Positions 51,252-60,957 of a stretch of DNA of 64,000 bases are shown here, in pieces; within the stretch, counting starts at the first letter, position 1; each line of letters starts with the position of its first letter. The translations under genes and the position numbers were made by a program. This DNA is from Eubacterium saphenum ATCC 49989 (GTDB taxonomy: Bacteria > Bacillota > Clostridia > Peptostreptococcales > Anaerovoracaceae): the NCBI GenBank assembly GCA_000161975.1, contig GG688422.1, positions 803,824 to 867,823 of the forward strand. The letters run 5' to 3'. The notes beneath the pieces were generated by a model, which saw nothing but the letters and a program-made list of their open reading frames with translations, was not told the DNA's origin and searched no databases.

Positions 51252-52158
51252 AGGCGAGCAAGATGTTCATGCAAGGATAGAGGAAGCACTTGAAAGGGGC
51301 GAAAGCGCCCTTGCGCATGCAGGCATTGAAGATGCGCAAGGAGAGGCGGTTTGCCTCTTTTGCTTTGCCGCCGGAATAAGCAAAAGTGAGCTTTTGCTCC
51401 GGCAAAGCAGAGCGCTTTCTCCAAGGCAAGGCAGGTCAGCTTTCGGAGAAGATGTATACAGGAAATACGATTCAATTATCGCACGGAGACTTAAACGAAA
51501 ACCCCTACAACACATCCTTGGGAGCGTCAATTTTTTCGGATTTGATTTTAAGGTGGATGAGAGAGCTCTGATACCTAGATTTGAAACGGAACTGCTTGTA
51601 GAAAAGACATTGGAAAAGATTGAGGTGCTTCAAAACGAAACCCGTGAAAAATCCATAAAAGTATTGGATCTTTGTACAGGCACCGGAGTCATAGGGATAA
51701 CTGTAAAAAAAACCATTCCGGATGTAGAATGCACGCTTTCAGATATAAGTAGCGACGCATTGGAGCTTGCAGCTGATAATTCGAAATCGCTGAAGGCTGA
51801 TGTGCGCATCGTGCAGTCGGATCTTTTCGAGGAATTTGCAGACGAAAAATTTGATATAATAGTAAGCAATCCGCCGTATATAAGGCGAGCAGATATAGAT
51901 AAATTACAGCTGGAAGTGCGTGAGTTTGATCCGCATCTTGCGCTTGATGGTGGTGAAGACGGACTCGAACTTTATAGAAATATTGCGGATGAAGTGCAGA
52001 ATTATTTAAAGCGCAGCGGCTATTTGATTTGTGAAATAGGAGCAGACCAAGGGGATGACGTTGTTAAAATATTCAAGGAAGCGGGAGCCGTGAATGCCCG
52101 CATAATCAAGGATTTTACGGATAAAGACAGGATATTGGAAGCACGGTTTGACAATTGA
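51235..52158 (+). CDS. prmC: Peptide chain release factor N5-glutamine methyltransferase
   Basis: 307 residues, TTG start at 51235 behind AAAGG; no in-frame ATG exists before the conserved region, and the overlap with hbd is 17 bases. The SAM site is VLDLCTGTGVIGI and the catalytic NPPY is in IVSNPPYIRRAD. The RPLQHILG-equivalent is KPLQHILGSVNFFG. It methylates the GGQ glutamine of RF1/RF2. prfA is not adjacent, unlike in many Firmicutes. Confidence 0.92.
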   Translation: MSTANKGEQDVHARIEEALERGESALAHAGIEDAQGEAVCLFCFAAGISKSELLLRQSRALSPRQGRSAFGEDVYRKYDSIIARRLKRKPLQHILGSVNFFGFDFKVDERALIPRFETELLVEKTLEKIEVLQNETREKSIKVLDLCTGTGVIGITVKKTIPDVECTLSDISSDALELAADNSKSLKADVRIVQSDLFEEFADEKFDIIVSNPPYIRRADIDKLQLEVREFDPHLALDGGEDGLELYRNIADEVQNYLKRSGYLICEIGADQGDDVVKIFKEAGAVNARIIKDFTDKDRILEARFDN

Positions 52159-52173
52159 GCCGGAAGGGGAAGT

Positions 52174-53079
52174 ATGAAATATACATCATTGGTAATTATG
52201 GCAGGCGGGCTCGGCAGCAGGTATGGGAGCTTAAAGCAGGTAGATAAATTGACGAGTACCGGCGAAACGATACTTGATTTTTCGATATATGATGCAGTTT
52301 CTGGAGGTTTCGACAAGGTAATACTGGTGATAAAAAAGGAAACGGAAGATATAGTAGACGAGCTTGTAAGAGGAAGAATTGATAAACATGTCGCTGTGGA
52401 ATATGCTTATCAAGATATGGCTGATATCCCGGTAAAAATCAATGCAGCGCATAGAGAAAAGCCTTGGGGAACGGGGCATGCCGTATATTCGGCGAGGGAT
52501 AACATAAGTGGAGCTTTCGCAGTGATAAATGCCGATGATCTTTACGGAAGAGAAGCGTTTGAAAAGATGCATGAATTTTTAATAGATGCAGGTAATGCCG
52601 ATAGGCAGGTGATGGTAGGGTATAACCTCGATAACACATTGAGCGTCCATGGTTCCGTATCACGAGGGATTTGTGAAGTTGATAAATCGGGAAGGCTCAT
52701 AGGCATCAATGAAAGGCTCAATATATATTCAAATGAAGAAGGAATTTTCTATAAGGAGGCAGGAAATGCTGTAGGGCTTAAACCCGATAGTATAGCATCC
52801 ATGAATTTTTGGGGTTTTAACGAGGAATTTCTGGTTAGAATAGAAAAGGATTGCAAGGCATTTTTTATGCAGTTGAATGATGAAAGCATTGAGACGGCGG
52901 AATTCCATCTGCCTACTGCAGTAGACCGTTTTATAAAGGATGACGGAGGCACGGTGATGGTGCTTAAGACGGACAGCATTTGGAAGGGTATTACATATAA
53001 AGAGGATAGAGCAGAGGTGGTAAACTATTTGGAATCGCTCAAGGAACACAAACTATACCCTGAGCGGTTTTGGGAGTAG
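52174..53079 (+). CDS. Sugar-phosphate nucleotidyltransferase-like protein
   Basis: 301 residues. The N-terminus VIMAGGLGSRYGSLKQVDKL is the nucleotide-binding loop of the NTP-transferase family, and VINADDLYGREAFEKM holds the metal-binding Asp pair. KPWGTGHAVYSA is also typical. Substrate unknown; members of this group are often annotated only as nucleotidyltransferase. ATG 52174 follows GGAAGGGGAAG, 15 bases after prmC. The C-terminal YPERFWE end is typical of this group. Confidence 0.85.
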   Translation: MKYTSLVIMAGGLGSRYGSLKQVDKLTSTGETILDFSIYDAVSGGFDKVILVIKKETEDIVDELVRGRIDKHVAVEYAYQDMADIPVKINAAHREKPWGTGHAVYSARDNISGAFAVINADDLYGREAFEKMHEFLIDAGNADRQVMVGYNLDNTLSVHGSVSRGICEVDKSGRLIGINERLNIYSNEEGIFYKEAGNAVGLKPDSIASMNFWGFNEEFLVRIEKDCKAFFMQLNDESIETAEFHLPTAVDRFIKDDGGTVMVLKTDSIWKGITYKEDRAEVVNYLESLKEHKLYPERFWE

Positions 53080-53084
53080 TGTAA

Positions 53085-53429
53085 GTGAGGGATACAGTGA
53101 CAAAAAAAGGTAAAAATGTATATGATATATCGGAGGCTGCAAGTGTAGCTAGAGGTAAAAAGGCCGTAAGCCATAGTGCACGTAAGAAGAGAAGAATAGC
53201 CTTTGTCGTCATTGTGGGGCTCATTGCTCTGCTTGCAGGATCGGTATACCATAATATTTCCCTTAAAAATGAACTTAAGGCTCAGAGGGAAATCTATGAA
53301 AAACAGTTGAAGCAACAGCGAGAACTCAAGAATACCATAGAAAAAATGAAATCCAAGGAATACATAGAGGAAATGGCAAGAAAGAAACTCAAGTATATAA
53401 AGCCGGGAGAAAAGGTGTATGGAGACTGA
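53085..53429 (+). CDS. divIC: DivIC/FtsB-like septum formation initiator
   Basis: 114 residues. Basic cytoplasmic N-terminus of ~45 residues, one membrane helix (IAFVVIVGLIALLAGSVYH), then a coiled coil (LKNELKAQREIYEKQLKQQ ...) and the family end MARKKLKYIKPGEKVYGD. It is part of the FtsL-DivIC-DivIB subcomplex at the septum. GTG 53085 is used; GTG 53097 is possible. The stop overlaps the RNase M5 gene by 11 bases. Confidence 0.88.
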   Translation: MRDTVTKKGKNVYDISEAASVARGKKAVSHSARKKRRIAFVVIVGLIALLAGSVYHNISLKNELKAQREIYEKQLKQQRELKNTIEKMKSKEYIEEMARKKLKYIKPGEKVYGD

Positions 53430-53979
53430 CGACAAAAAGTTAAAAGTCGAAATCCCCATTGTAGTAGAAGGCAGGTCTGATACCAGAGCTGTGATGAAGG
53501 CAGTGGATGGTCTCACTATAGAAACACATGGATATGGTATATCGGAGGATACGTTTAGAAAATTGGATTCCGCATATAAGGAGCGGGGATTCATAGTCTT
53601 TACAGATCCGGACTTTGCAGGCAGAAATATTCGCAAAACGCTTAAGGAAAGATATCCTGAGGCGCTGCATGCATATATTGAAAAAGATGAAGCTATATCA
53701 AAGGGAAATATAGGGATTGAAAATGCCGATGTTCGCAGCATAACAAATGCACTATCAAGAGCTTTAGCTAAAGGCGGGCAGGAGCAAACAAAGACGGAAA
53801 AGGTGGAGTATAGGGATCTATGTACATTGAATCTTACGGGATGCGAAGAAGCTCGTGAAAACAGGAAGAAAGTAGGTAGAGCTCTTGGCATAGGATATGC
53901 GAATTCAAGGGAATTTTTAAAGCGTATAAATTTTTACGGCATCACTGTTAATAGATTGAAAAAAATATTAGGACGCTGA
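53419..53979 (+). CDS. rnmV: Ribonuclease M5
   Basis: 186 residues, TOPRIM-fold nuclease that matures 5S rRNA. IPIVVEGRSDTRAVMKAVDG carries the TOPRIM glutamate and FIVFTDPDFAGRNIRKTLKE the DxD motif. The gene order rnmV-rsmA is the classic Firmicute arrangement and confirms the call. Start ATG 53419 lies inside the end of divIC. Confidence 0.93.
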   Translation: METDDKKLKVEIPIVVEGRSDTRAVMKAVDGLTIETHGYGISEDTFRKLDSAYKERGFIVFTDPDFAGRNIRKTLKERYPEALHAYIEKDEAISKGNIGIENADVRSITNALSRALAKGGQEQTKTEKVEYRDLCTLNLTGCEEARENRKKVGRALGIGYANSREFLKRINFYGITVNRLKKILGR

Positions 53980-53994
53980 GCGAAGAGGAGATAT

Positions 53995-54852
53995 ATGTTT
54001 GAAGAAGCGGATTTGACAAGTCCTGTTACTATAAAACAGCTGTGCGATTGCTTTGATATTCGTCCAAATAAAAGGTACGGGCAAAATTTTTTGATAGATT
54101 ATAATATAGTTCAAAAAATTACGGACTCAGCAGGGCTTACAAGTTCGGACAGAGTACTTGAGATAGGACCGGGCATAGGTACGCTAACAAGGGAAATATC
54201 AAAAAAAGCAGGTAGCGTGGTAGTGGTAGAAGTGGATAAAAAACTTATACCTGTACTTGACAGCACTTTATCTCATTGTAGCAACATAAAAATTGTAAAT
54301 CAGGATATATTTAAGTATAATGTTGGGGATGACTTTTTAGATACGGTAAAGGTAATCGGGAATCTTCCGTACTACATTACTACGCCAATTGTTATGTGGC
54401 TCCTTGAGGAGGTGCCACAGGCTACAGAGATCGTTATCATGATGCAAAAGGAAGTTGCAAAGAGATTTGCAGCAAAGCAAGGGAGTAGGGACAGCAGCGC
54501 AGTAACGCTAGCAGTACAGTATTATAGTGAAATAGAAGAGCTGTTTGATGTAAGTAAACATTGTTTTTATCCTGCACCTAAGGTGGACTCTACCGTGGTC
54601 AGACTCAAAAGGCATACGGAGAATCCTGTGGCTGTAAAGAGCGAAAAGTTGTTGTTTGAGTGTATTAAAAAAAGTTTTGAAAAGCGAAGAAAAACATTGA
54701 TAAATTCGTTATTCGGAATAAATGGTTTAGAAAAAGAAAGATTAGTTAAGATTTTAAACGAAGCAGGAATAGATCCTCGGCTTCGAGCTGAAAATTTAAC
54801 ATTGCAGCAATATGCGGGGATAGCGAATTTGATCTATGATATAAATAATTAG
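53995..54852 (+). CDS. rsmA: 16S rRNA (A1518/A1519-N6) dimethyltransferase
   Basis: 285 residues (KsgA). The SAM-binding site is EIGPGIGTLTREI, preceded by RYGQNFLIDYN; the catalytic motif NLPY is in IGNLPYYITTPIVMWL; KVDSTVVRLKR is also family-typical. It dimethylates two adenines near the 3' end of 16S rRNA. ATG 53995 follows AGAGGAG, 15 bases after rnmV. Confidence 0.97.
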   Translation: MFEEADLTSPVTIKQLCDCFDIRPNKRYGQNFLIDYNIVQKITDSAGLTSSDRVLEIGPGIGTLTREISKKAGSVVVVEVDKKLIPVLDSTLSHCSNIKIVNQDIFKYNVGDDFLDTVKVIGNLPYYITTPIVMWLLEEVPQATEIVIMMQKEVAKRFAAKQGSRDSSAVTLAVQYYSEIEELFDVSKHCFYPAPKVDSTVVRLKRHTENPVAVKSEKLLFECIKKSFEKRRKTLINSLFGINGLEKERLVKILNEAGIDPRLRAENLTLQQYAGIANLIYDINN

Positions 54853-54864
54853 TGGAGAAGATAG

Positions 54865-56841
54865 ATGAAATTTAGTAAAGTGAGTTTTAAGAATTTTAGG
54901 AAGGCGGCTGTATTAAAGCAGCTCGCAGTGGTGGCTATTGTAGCGGTTTTAGCAAATATGTACATAGAGATATTTGCAAGGTTTTCAGTGGTCAAGGCAA
55001 TACAATTTTTTGTTAGCAATCCGCTCATTACGCTTGCGAATGTACTCCTCATATTTGCTGTATTATCTGCATGCGTGTTGTTTAAAAGGTGGGTGTTTTC
55101 ACTGGCAATCATCTCTAGCTTCTGGATTATTTTAGGTACTGTAAACGGAGTGCTCCTTACAAATCGAATGACACCGTTCACCACCAAGGATATTAGAAAT
55201 GTCGTAGACGGATTTTCGATAGTAACCAATTATTTATCCGTTAAGGTGATTGCACTTTCGATAGCTGCGGTTGTGATAGTACTGCTATTTTTTATATTTT
55301 TATTCAAGAAGGGAAAGAAGCTGGATACAGAGGTTCCATACAGACGAAATTTGGTGATAGTCATAATGATCATCGGCATTATGCTAGGAAGTATGAAGGT
55401 TTTTACGGAAACGGGAGTGCTTCAGACATTCTTTGGCAATCTGGCATACGCATACAGAGATAACGGTGTGCCATATGGATTCATGACGACGTGGGTGAAC
55501 GATGGAATATCCAAGCCTGAGGATTATTCAAAGGAATTGATAGATAAGATCATTAAAAAATCCAAGCCATATGGAGAGAATGACAAAAAGAAAAAGCCTA
55601 ATATCATATTTTTACAGCTCGAATCTTTCATAGACCCTACAAACATAAAAGGGGTTAAGCTCAGCCAAGACCCGATACCATATTACCGCAAGCTAATGAA
55701 GGAATATTCATCAGGACTTCTTACCGTACCTGCGGTAGGTGCAGGAACGTCAAATACGGAGTATGAGGCGATTACAGGTAAGAGCGTTAGATTTTTCGGG
55801 CCGGGTGAATATCCGTACAAAAGCATATTGCAAGAGAAAACGTGTGAGAGCCTTCCGTATATTTTAAAGAAACAGGGCTATAAATCCCATGCAATACACA
55901 ATCATAGAGGAGGATTTTATGACCGAAATAAGGTGTTCAGCAAATTAGGTTTCGATACGTTTACATCGCTTGAATACATGAACGGAGTCAGCAGTACGCC
56001 AAAGGGCTGGGCACGTGATGATGTGCTTTTAAAATACATAATGAAGGCGCTTAAATCCACAAAGGGAAGTGATTACATTTACACGATTTCGGTACAGGGG
56101 CACGGTAAGTATCCTGAAGAGAGGATATTGGGAGCTCCTAAGATAAAAGCATTGGCTGCAGAGCCGGCTCAGCAAAAGTGGGCATACGAATATTATTCCA
56201 ACCAGATTAACGAAATGGATGAATTTGTAAAGCAGTTAACTGCGAAATTAAAGAAGTTAAATGAAGATGTGGTACTTGTAATGTATGGAGACCATATCCC
56301 TGCAATCGAAGTGGATGAAAAGCAGATAAAACATGGGAATGTATTCAATACGCAGTATGTAATATGGGATAACATGGGTCTAAAAAAGCAAGATAAAAAC
56401 ATCCATGCGTATAATTTAGCGGCGGATGTTTTAAAAAGGATAAATGTATACGGAAATTCAGACAGTGTGGGGTTTAATTATGCTCAAAGGCATTCTAATG
56501 ATAAAGATTATCTTAAAAATTTAAAGGCGCTCGCCTATGATGAATTGTACGGAAACAGGTATCTTTATGGGGGAAAAAGCGGTTATAGCAGTACGAATTT
56601 ACAGATGGGCATAGATAGAATTTACATAGACAAAATAGTAAAAATAGATAAAAAGTATTACATTAAGGGAAATAATTTTACGCCTTATAGCAAGGTGTCT
56701 CTAAATGGAAAGGTGTTAAACACGATCTACTTGGATCCGACTCGCCTAGGACTTTTAGAGGAGATAGATCCCGCATTATCAGGGGAACTTAAGATAAGTC
56801 AGGTGGAAAAAGGGAATAAGATATTGAGCACTACCGAGTAA
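54865..56841 (+). CDS. Lipoteichoic-acid-synthase-like sulfatase-fold membrane protein
   Basis: 658 residues. Five membrane segments in the first ~180 residues, then an extracytoplasmic alkaline-phosphatase/sulfatase-fold domain: PNIIFLQLESF (metal Glu), AVGAGTSNTEYE (catalytic Thr), HNHRGGFYDRN and VMYGDHIPA. LtaS polymerises glycerol phosphate from phosphatidylglycerol on the outer face. The C-terminal ~90 residues (DKIVKIDKKYYIKGNNFTPY ...) look like an extra IPT/TIG-type beta domain. ATG 54865 follows TGGAGAAG. Related phosphoglycerol transferases cannot be ruled out. Confidence 0.9.
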   Translation: MKFSKVSFKNFRKAAVLKQLAVVAIVAVLANMYIEIFARFSVVKAIQFFVSNPLITLANVLLIFAVLSACVLFKRWVFSLAIISSFWIILGTVNGVLLTNRMTPFTTKDIRNVVDGFSIVTNYLSVKVIALSIAAVVIVLLFFIFLFKKGKKLDTEVPYRRNLVIVIMIIGIMLGSMKVFTETGVLQTFFGNLAYAYRDNGVPYGFMTTWVNDGISKPEDYSKELIDKIIKKSKPYGENDKKKKPNIIFLQLESFIDPTNIKGVKLSQDPIPYYRKLMKEYSSGLLTVPAVGAGTSNTEYEAITGKSVRFFGPGEYPYKSILQEKTCESLPYILKKQGYKSHAIHNHRGGFYDRNKVFSKLGFDTFTSLEYMNGVSSTPKGWARDDVLLKYIMKALKSTKGSDYIYTISVQGHGKYPEERILGAPKIKALAAEPAQQKWAYEYYSNQINEMDEFVKQLTAKLKKLNEDVVLVMYGDHIPAIEVDEKQIKHGNVFNTQYVIWDNMGLKKQDKNIHAYNLAADVLKRINVYGNSDSVGFNYAQRHSNDKDYLKNLKALAYDELYGNRYLYGGKSGYSSTNLQMGIDRIYIDKIVKIDKKYYIKGNNFTPYSKVSLNGKVLNTIYLDPTRLGLLEEIDPALSGELKISQVEKGNKILSTTE

Positions 56842-56915
56842 GTTATGGGTGCTCGGTTTATGGTTGGAATCTGTGCGATATAGCATGAGCGACTTATCAT
56901 CTATCAGGTAAGCTG

Positions 56916-58487
56916 TTATGGCTTAATTGTGGTAAAGTTAAGGAGCTTTGCAATTTGAAGAGCGGCATCTTTGTCTTTATTCACCGTATAATCGCTGTAT
57001 AGCTCATATAGAGGACTGCGTTTTTCATAGAGCATTGAAATTGAAGCAGGGGATTTTGACAGAGGTCTCCCGGCGGTTTCAAGGGTATTGAGATCGTTTG
57101 GGTTTGTCTTTATGTGTATTACGATGCAACGTTTGCAGAGGCTTTTCATAAGAGCTTTGTTTTCTACAAGTCCGCCTCCGGTAGCAATTATATGGCCGTT
57201 TTGTGGAAGGGTTTTAAGTGCTATCGATTCTTCTATTCCCCTGAAATTTTGTATTCCTTTTTTCACTATGAATTCTTCATTTGAGATTTTTGTGTGAGCT
57301 TCTATCTTACGGTCTATGTCAATTACAGGTTTGGACAACAATTGACCTAGGTCTTTTGCAGTTCTGCTCTTGCCGCATCCGGGCATGCCTATTATCAAGA
57401 TATTATATGCTTTAAGCATAAGCTCTCCATATATTTTTTCGTAGTTTGGATAGAGATTGCCTAAAGCCTTTTTTACTACTTCATGGTAGAAGGCTTCGCT
57501 CTCTGTAAGAGAACCTAAAAGGGAGGCGCTACAGAATATATCGAAGCTTGCAATGCCCTGGTGTATGAGGGGTGAAAGACCGTTTATAGCATTAGCGCCC
57601 ATCTCTTTTATGACCTGCATCAGGTTTGAATGTGCGGAGGAATAATTCATATCAAGTAGGAGTTTAACATCGGATAAGTCTTTAATTAAGGAAGACATGG
57701 TTTCGTCTTCGGGGGTGGCATTTATAATTACATCTACGCTTTTGAGTGCAGAGATTTTTTCGAAATTTATGTAGCTTATATGCGGTGATTTAAAATAGCG
57801 TTTGTTATTTCGATTCGCAATATAGATTTTATCTGTGCCCTTATTTGAAAGTGCGATGCATGCAGACCTTGAAGTTGCACCATTTCCAAGTATTAATGCA
57901 GATTTTATGTAATCCGTATGTTCATCAAGTGTGTTTTCGATTCCAATGACATCGGTATTGAACCCATATAGAGTGCCGGATTTATTTACCAGCGTGTTTA
58001 CAGAATTAGATAATTCGGCATATTCACTTTTTATATTAGCGGTGGCAAAGGCGTCATTTTTGAATGGCATTGTAATATTTATCCCTGAAAAGTCTTTATT
58101 TTGGATAAACTCGGAACTTTTAAAGTCATTCGTATTGAATAAACCATATTCATATAGACCGAACAGTTCGTGCAATTTGGGAGATAGACTTGAGGATATG
58201 CTGCGTCCTGCCAGTCCGTACCGCAAGTTTTTCTGCATATCATGGAGTTCACCGTGGATCGTAGAAGACATGATGGTGTTTATGACGGTAGATAATTCGT
58301 CCTTAATGTAAGGGAGTTCATCATCTGAAAATTTTGCAGCTAATTTTTTCATGCGGGGTAAATCCAGGATGGGTTTATCATTTGCCGCTTTTATTGCAGC
58401 TATTTTTCTCCCCGCGTCCAGCCTTTTTTTCACAAGTTTTTTTATGGTTTCATCTATCTTATCTATTTCATCTCTATATGATTTCAT
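56916..58487 (-). CDS. Trifunctional chorismate mutase - shikimate dehydrogenase - shikimate kinase
   Basis: 523 residues with three enzyme domains. Residues 1-~80: AroQ-type chorismate mutase (YRDEIDKIDETIKKLVKKRL ... AAIKAANDKPI). Residues ~88-350: AroE with SSSLSPKLHELF, INITMPFKND (catalytic Lys), GFNTDVIGI, the NADP loop LILGNGATSRSACIA and NGLSPLIHQGIASF. Residues ~362-523: AroK with Walker A IGMPGCGKS, DIDRKIE, FRGIEE, TGGG and the lid GRPLS. All key residues appear intact. It covers two steps of the shikimate pathway plus the first step towards Phe/Tyr. ATG 58487 follows GAGGAAAAT. Last gene of aroB-aroA-aroC-(aroQEK). Confidence 0.9.
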   Translation of the reverse strand: MKSYRDEIDKIDETIKKLVKKRLDAGRKIAAIKAANDKPILDLPRMKKLAAKFSDDELPYIKDELSTVINTIMSSTIHGELHDMQKNLRYGLAGRSISSSLSPKLHELFGLYEYGLFNTNDFKSSEFIQNKDFSGINITMPFKNDAFATANIKSEYAELSNSVNTLVNKSGTLYGFNTDVIGIENTLDEHTDYIKSALILGNGATSRSACIALSNKGTDKIYIANRNNKRYFKSPHISYINFEKISALKSVDVIINATPEDETMSSLIKDLSDVKLLLDMNYSSAHSNLMQVIKEMGANAINGLSPLIHQGIASFDIFCSASLLGSLTESEAFYHEVVKKALGNLYPNYEKIYGELMLKAYNILIIGMPGCGKSRTAKDLGQLLSKPVIDIDRKIEAHTKISNEEFIVKKGIQNFRGIEESIALKTLPQNGHIIATGGGLVENKALMKSLCKRCIVIHIKTNPNDLNTLETAGRPLSKSPASISMLYEKRSPLYELYSDYTVNKDKDAALQIAKLLNFTTIKP

Positions 58488-58514
58488 GAGCTTATTTTCC
58501 TCGTATATTTTTTT

Positions 58515-59696
58515 TTATTTGGCCAGCATTTCATCCAATATGGCCAGTGAAATAACGGATTTTACCACAGGTATAGCTCGCCTGCCTATAAATGAATCGT
58601 GCCTTCCTCGGCATTTCAGTTCAGAAGGCTTGCCGGTGTTTACATTTAATGTGGTTTGGATTTTGCTGATGCTCGGTGCGGGTTTGCAAAAGGCTCTGAG
58701 AATTATAGGCATTCCGGTACTGAGCCCGCCTATTATGCCTCCGGAATTATTGGTTTTGCTTCTTATTTTTAAGCCGTTATAGGTGATGCCGTCTTTTGAT
58801 GTTGTAATTTCATATACATCGTTTGTGCATGAGCCGGTGGACTTGCTCAAGTCTACGCCCTTACCTATGTCTACCGCTTTCACAGAGGGTATGGCAAACA
58901 GCAATGCGGCAAGCTTGCAATCAAGTCTATCGAAAAGTGCTCCACCGAGTCCTGCGGGGACGCCCCTGCACCAAGTTTCTATTACAGAGCCTATTGAATC
59001 ACCGGTGTTTGCCGCTTCTGTAATTTCATCCAACATAGCTTTGCCTGCAGCATCCACAATACATGGAAAATTTTTATTTTCAAGTTTATATTCAAGCTCT
59101 TGCAGGATGCATGAGGAATCGGATTCTTTATCATTTGCTGAATTTAAAATGTCGAGGATTCTAGGCTCGATTGCGTTTTTATCTTTTATCTTAACTTCGT
59201 AGTTTCCTACGCTTAGAAGATGCGCTCCGGTGAAGATGTTTTCCTTTTTCAGCATTGATGCGGCTATGCCTCCGGCTATTACCACAGCTACGGTCATTCT
59301 ACCCGAAAAAGCGCCGCCTCCGCTTAAGTCTACATTGTTGCCATATTTTATCATTGCAGGAAGATCAACGTGGGAGGGTCTCGGTATCTCTCTAAACAAC
59401 TCATAATCCCGTTTGTTTATATCTTTGTTTTCTACCTTGCATACTATGCTGCCCGTAACGGGCATCGTATCTTGGCTGCGCGATATGCCCTTTTCAAAAA
59501 TAGGCGTATCCTGTTCATGCCTTGCAGTTGAGCCTATTTTTGATGACGGGCGACGCGCAGCCAAAAGCTCTGATAAGTCGCTATACTTAAAGGTGGATCC
59601 TACAGGGATTCCATCTATAGAGACTCTTATGCAGTCACTGTGAGAAGCGCCGTCAATGCGTATTGTAAGGCTTTTACCGTTATACGTAGATGTCAT
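58515..59696 (-). CDS. aroC: Chorismate synthase
   Basis: 393 residues. FMN-dependent enzyme making chorismate from EPSP. Conserved: GASHSDCIRVSIDGIPVG, SARPSHVD-like REIPRPSHVDLPAM, GGGAFSGRMTVAVVIAG, the NSGGIIGGLSTGMPI loop and the C-terminal GRHDSFIGRRAIPVVKS. ATG 59696 overlaps the end of aroA by 17 bases. The N-terminal region (TARHEQDTPIFEKGI) follows the family. Confidence 0.96.
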   Translation of the reverse strand: MTSTYNGKSLTIRIDGASHSDCIRVSIDGIPVGSTFKYSDLSELLAARRPSSKIGSTARHEQDTPIFEKGISRSQDTMPVTGSIVCKVENKDINKRDYELFREIPRPSHVDLPAMIKYGNNVDLSGGGAFSGRMTVAVVIAGGIAASMLKKENIFTGAHLLSVGNYEVKIKDKNAIEPRILDILNSANDKESDSSCILQELEYKLENKNFPCIVDAAGKAMLDEITEAANTGDSIGSVIETWCRGVPAGLGGALFDRLDCKLAALLFAIPSVKAVDIGKGVDLSKSTGSCTNDVYEITTSKDGITYNGLKIRSKTNNSGGIIGGLSTGMPIILRAFCKPAPSISKIQTTLNVNTGKPSELKCRGRHDSFIGRRAIPVVKSVISLAILDEMLAK

Positions 59697-60957
59697 ACTT
59701 CCCTCCGAGTGACTTGAATTCTTCTAAAAAGCTTGGATACGATTTTTTCAGTGCATCCGCTCCGCATAGATGTATAGGCGTGTTCAGCCTGCAAGACAGT
59801 ATTATTGCGGCCATTGCAATTCTATGATCGCCGTAGCTGTTTAAATGAATTATACCTTTGGGCGATCTGCAAGAAACGGATTCAGGATTTCCGTTTATTA
59901 GCAGCGTGTTTTTTGAAATGCTCGTATCGATATTTATCTTTGCTAAAATATCCTGCATGGATTTTACTCTATCGCTTTCTTTAATCTTAAGTTTATCTAT
60001 GTTTGTAAACAGTGTTTTAGTATTCGAAAATGCGGCCAACACGCATAGCGGAGGGAAGAGGTCGAGGCTCTTTGAAATGTCTATCGTGTATGGCTCTTCT
60101 TCGCTTGAATTTAAGCGGATTTTTTCTCTGTTCATTGTATCATAGGCATTTATTATTTTCATTATTATGGAATCCGGTTGCGGTGATGAAGAGGGGAGAT
60201 CAGGTAGCGTAAGTTTGTAGGATCCTATTGCTCTTGCTATGAGCCATGGAGTAAGATTTGAAAAATCAGGTTCTGCAATAGATAAAATATTGTATGTGGG
60301 GGAAGTATATGTCTGCCTTCCGTCTATGTTGATGACATAGCGATCTTGAAACTTTTCCATATCATAGCGGATGCCGAATTGTTTTATCACGTTTAAGGTT
60401 ATGTTTATGTAGCTTTTATCCGAATATTTTTCATTTACTATTAATTCACAGGGTTTATAAAGGAGCGATAGGGCAAAGAGGAAGCCGGATATGTGCTGGG
60501 AAGAGACTGCAGTATCGAGTGTATAAGTGCCGGGATTTATTTTTCCTGTTACATCGATGTTTAGACGATCGTTTTCATCGAAACTTGTAGTGCATGTTGC
60601 ACCTGCATCCGTGAGGATGTCAAGCAAAAATTTAATCGGTCTTTTTGAGAGTGATTTTGAGAGTATGAATTTACAGGGTTTATTCATAGCGAGAGCTATA
60701 GGGAGCAGCATTCTTAGGGTAGATGCGCTTTCGCCTGTAAATACCTGTTTGTTATCTGAAGATAATAAGGCATTCATGCCGTTTATAGTAGCGTTAAGGT
60801 CTTGGATTTCTTTAAACTCATCGAATAAGTGCAGGGTTTTGGGGTCATCGCAGGAGAGGTAGCATGCTATTATGAGCCTGTGAAGATATGACTTTGAAGG
60901 GTGCAGTGGAATCCTGCCGTCGAGACTGCAAGGATGTAATAGTATATCCGTATTCAT
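59680..60957 (-). CDS. aroA: 3-phosphoshikimate 1-carboxyvinyltransferase (EPSP synthase)
   Basis: 425 residues, six-repeat EPSP fold. Motifs: HPSKSYLHRLIIACYLS (substrate Lys-Ser), GESASTLRMLLPIALA (the glyphosate-region motif in an unusual form, lacking the NAGTA-type core), SLSKRPI, SSQHISGFLFALSLL, KIKESDRVKSMQDIL and GDHRIAMAAIIL. It is a diverged class, different from the E. coli enzyme. ATG 60957 overlaps aroB by four bases. Makes EPSP from shikimate 3-phosphate and PEP. Confidence 0.93.
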   Translation of the reverse strand: MNTDILLHPCSLDGRIPLHPSKSYLHRLIIACYLSCDDPKTLHLFDEFKEIQDLNATINGMNALLSSDNKQVFTGESASTLRMLLPIALAMNKPCKFILSKSLSKRPIKFLLDILTDAGATCTTSFDENDRLNIDVTGKINPGTYTLDTAVSSQHISGFLFALSLLYKPCELIVNEKYSDKSYINITLNVIKQFGIRYDMEKFQDRYVINIDGRQTYTSPTYNILSIAEPDFSNLTPWLIARAIGSYKLTLPDLPSSSPQPDSIIMKIINAYDTMNREKIRLNSSEEEPYTIDISKSLDLFPPLCVLAAFSNTKTLFTNIDKLKIKESDRVKSMQDILAKINIDTSISKNTLLINGNPESVSCRSPKGIIHLNSYGDHRIAMAAIILSCRLNTPIHLCGADALKKSYPSFLEEFKSLGGKYDIYV

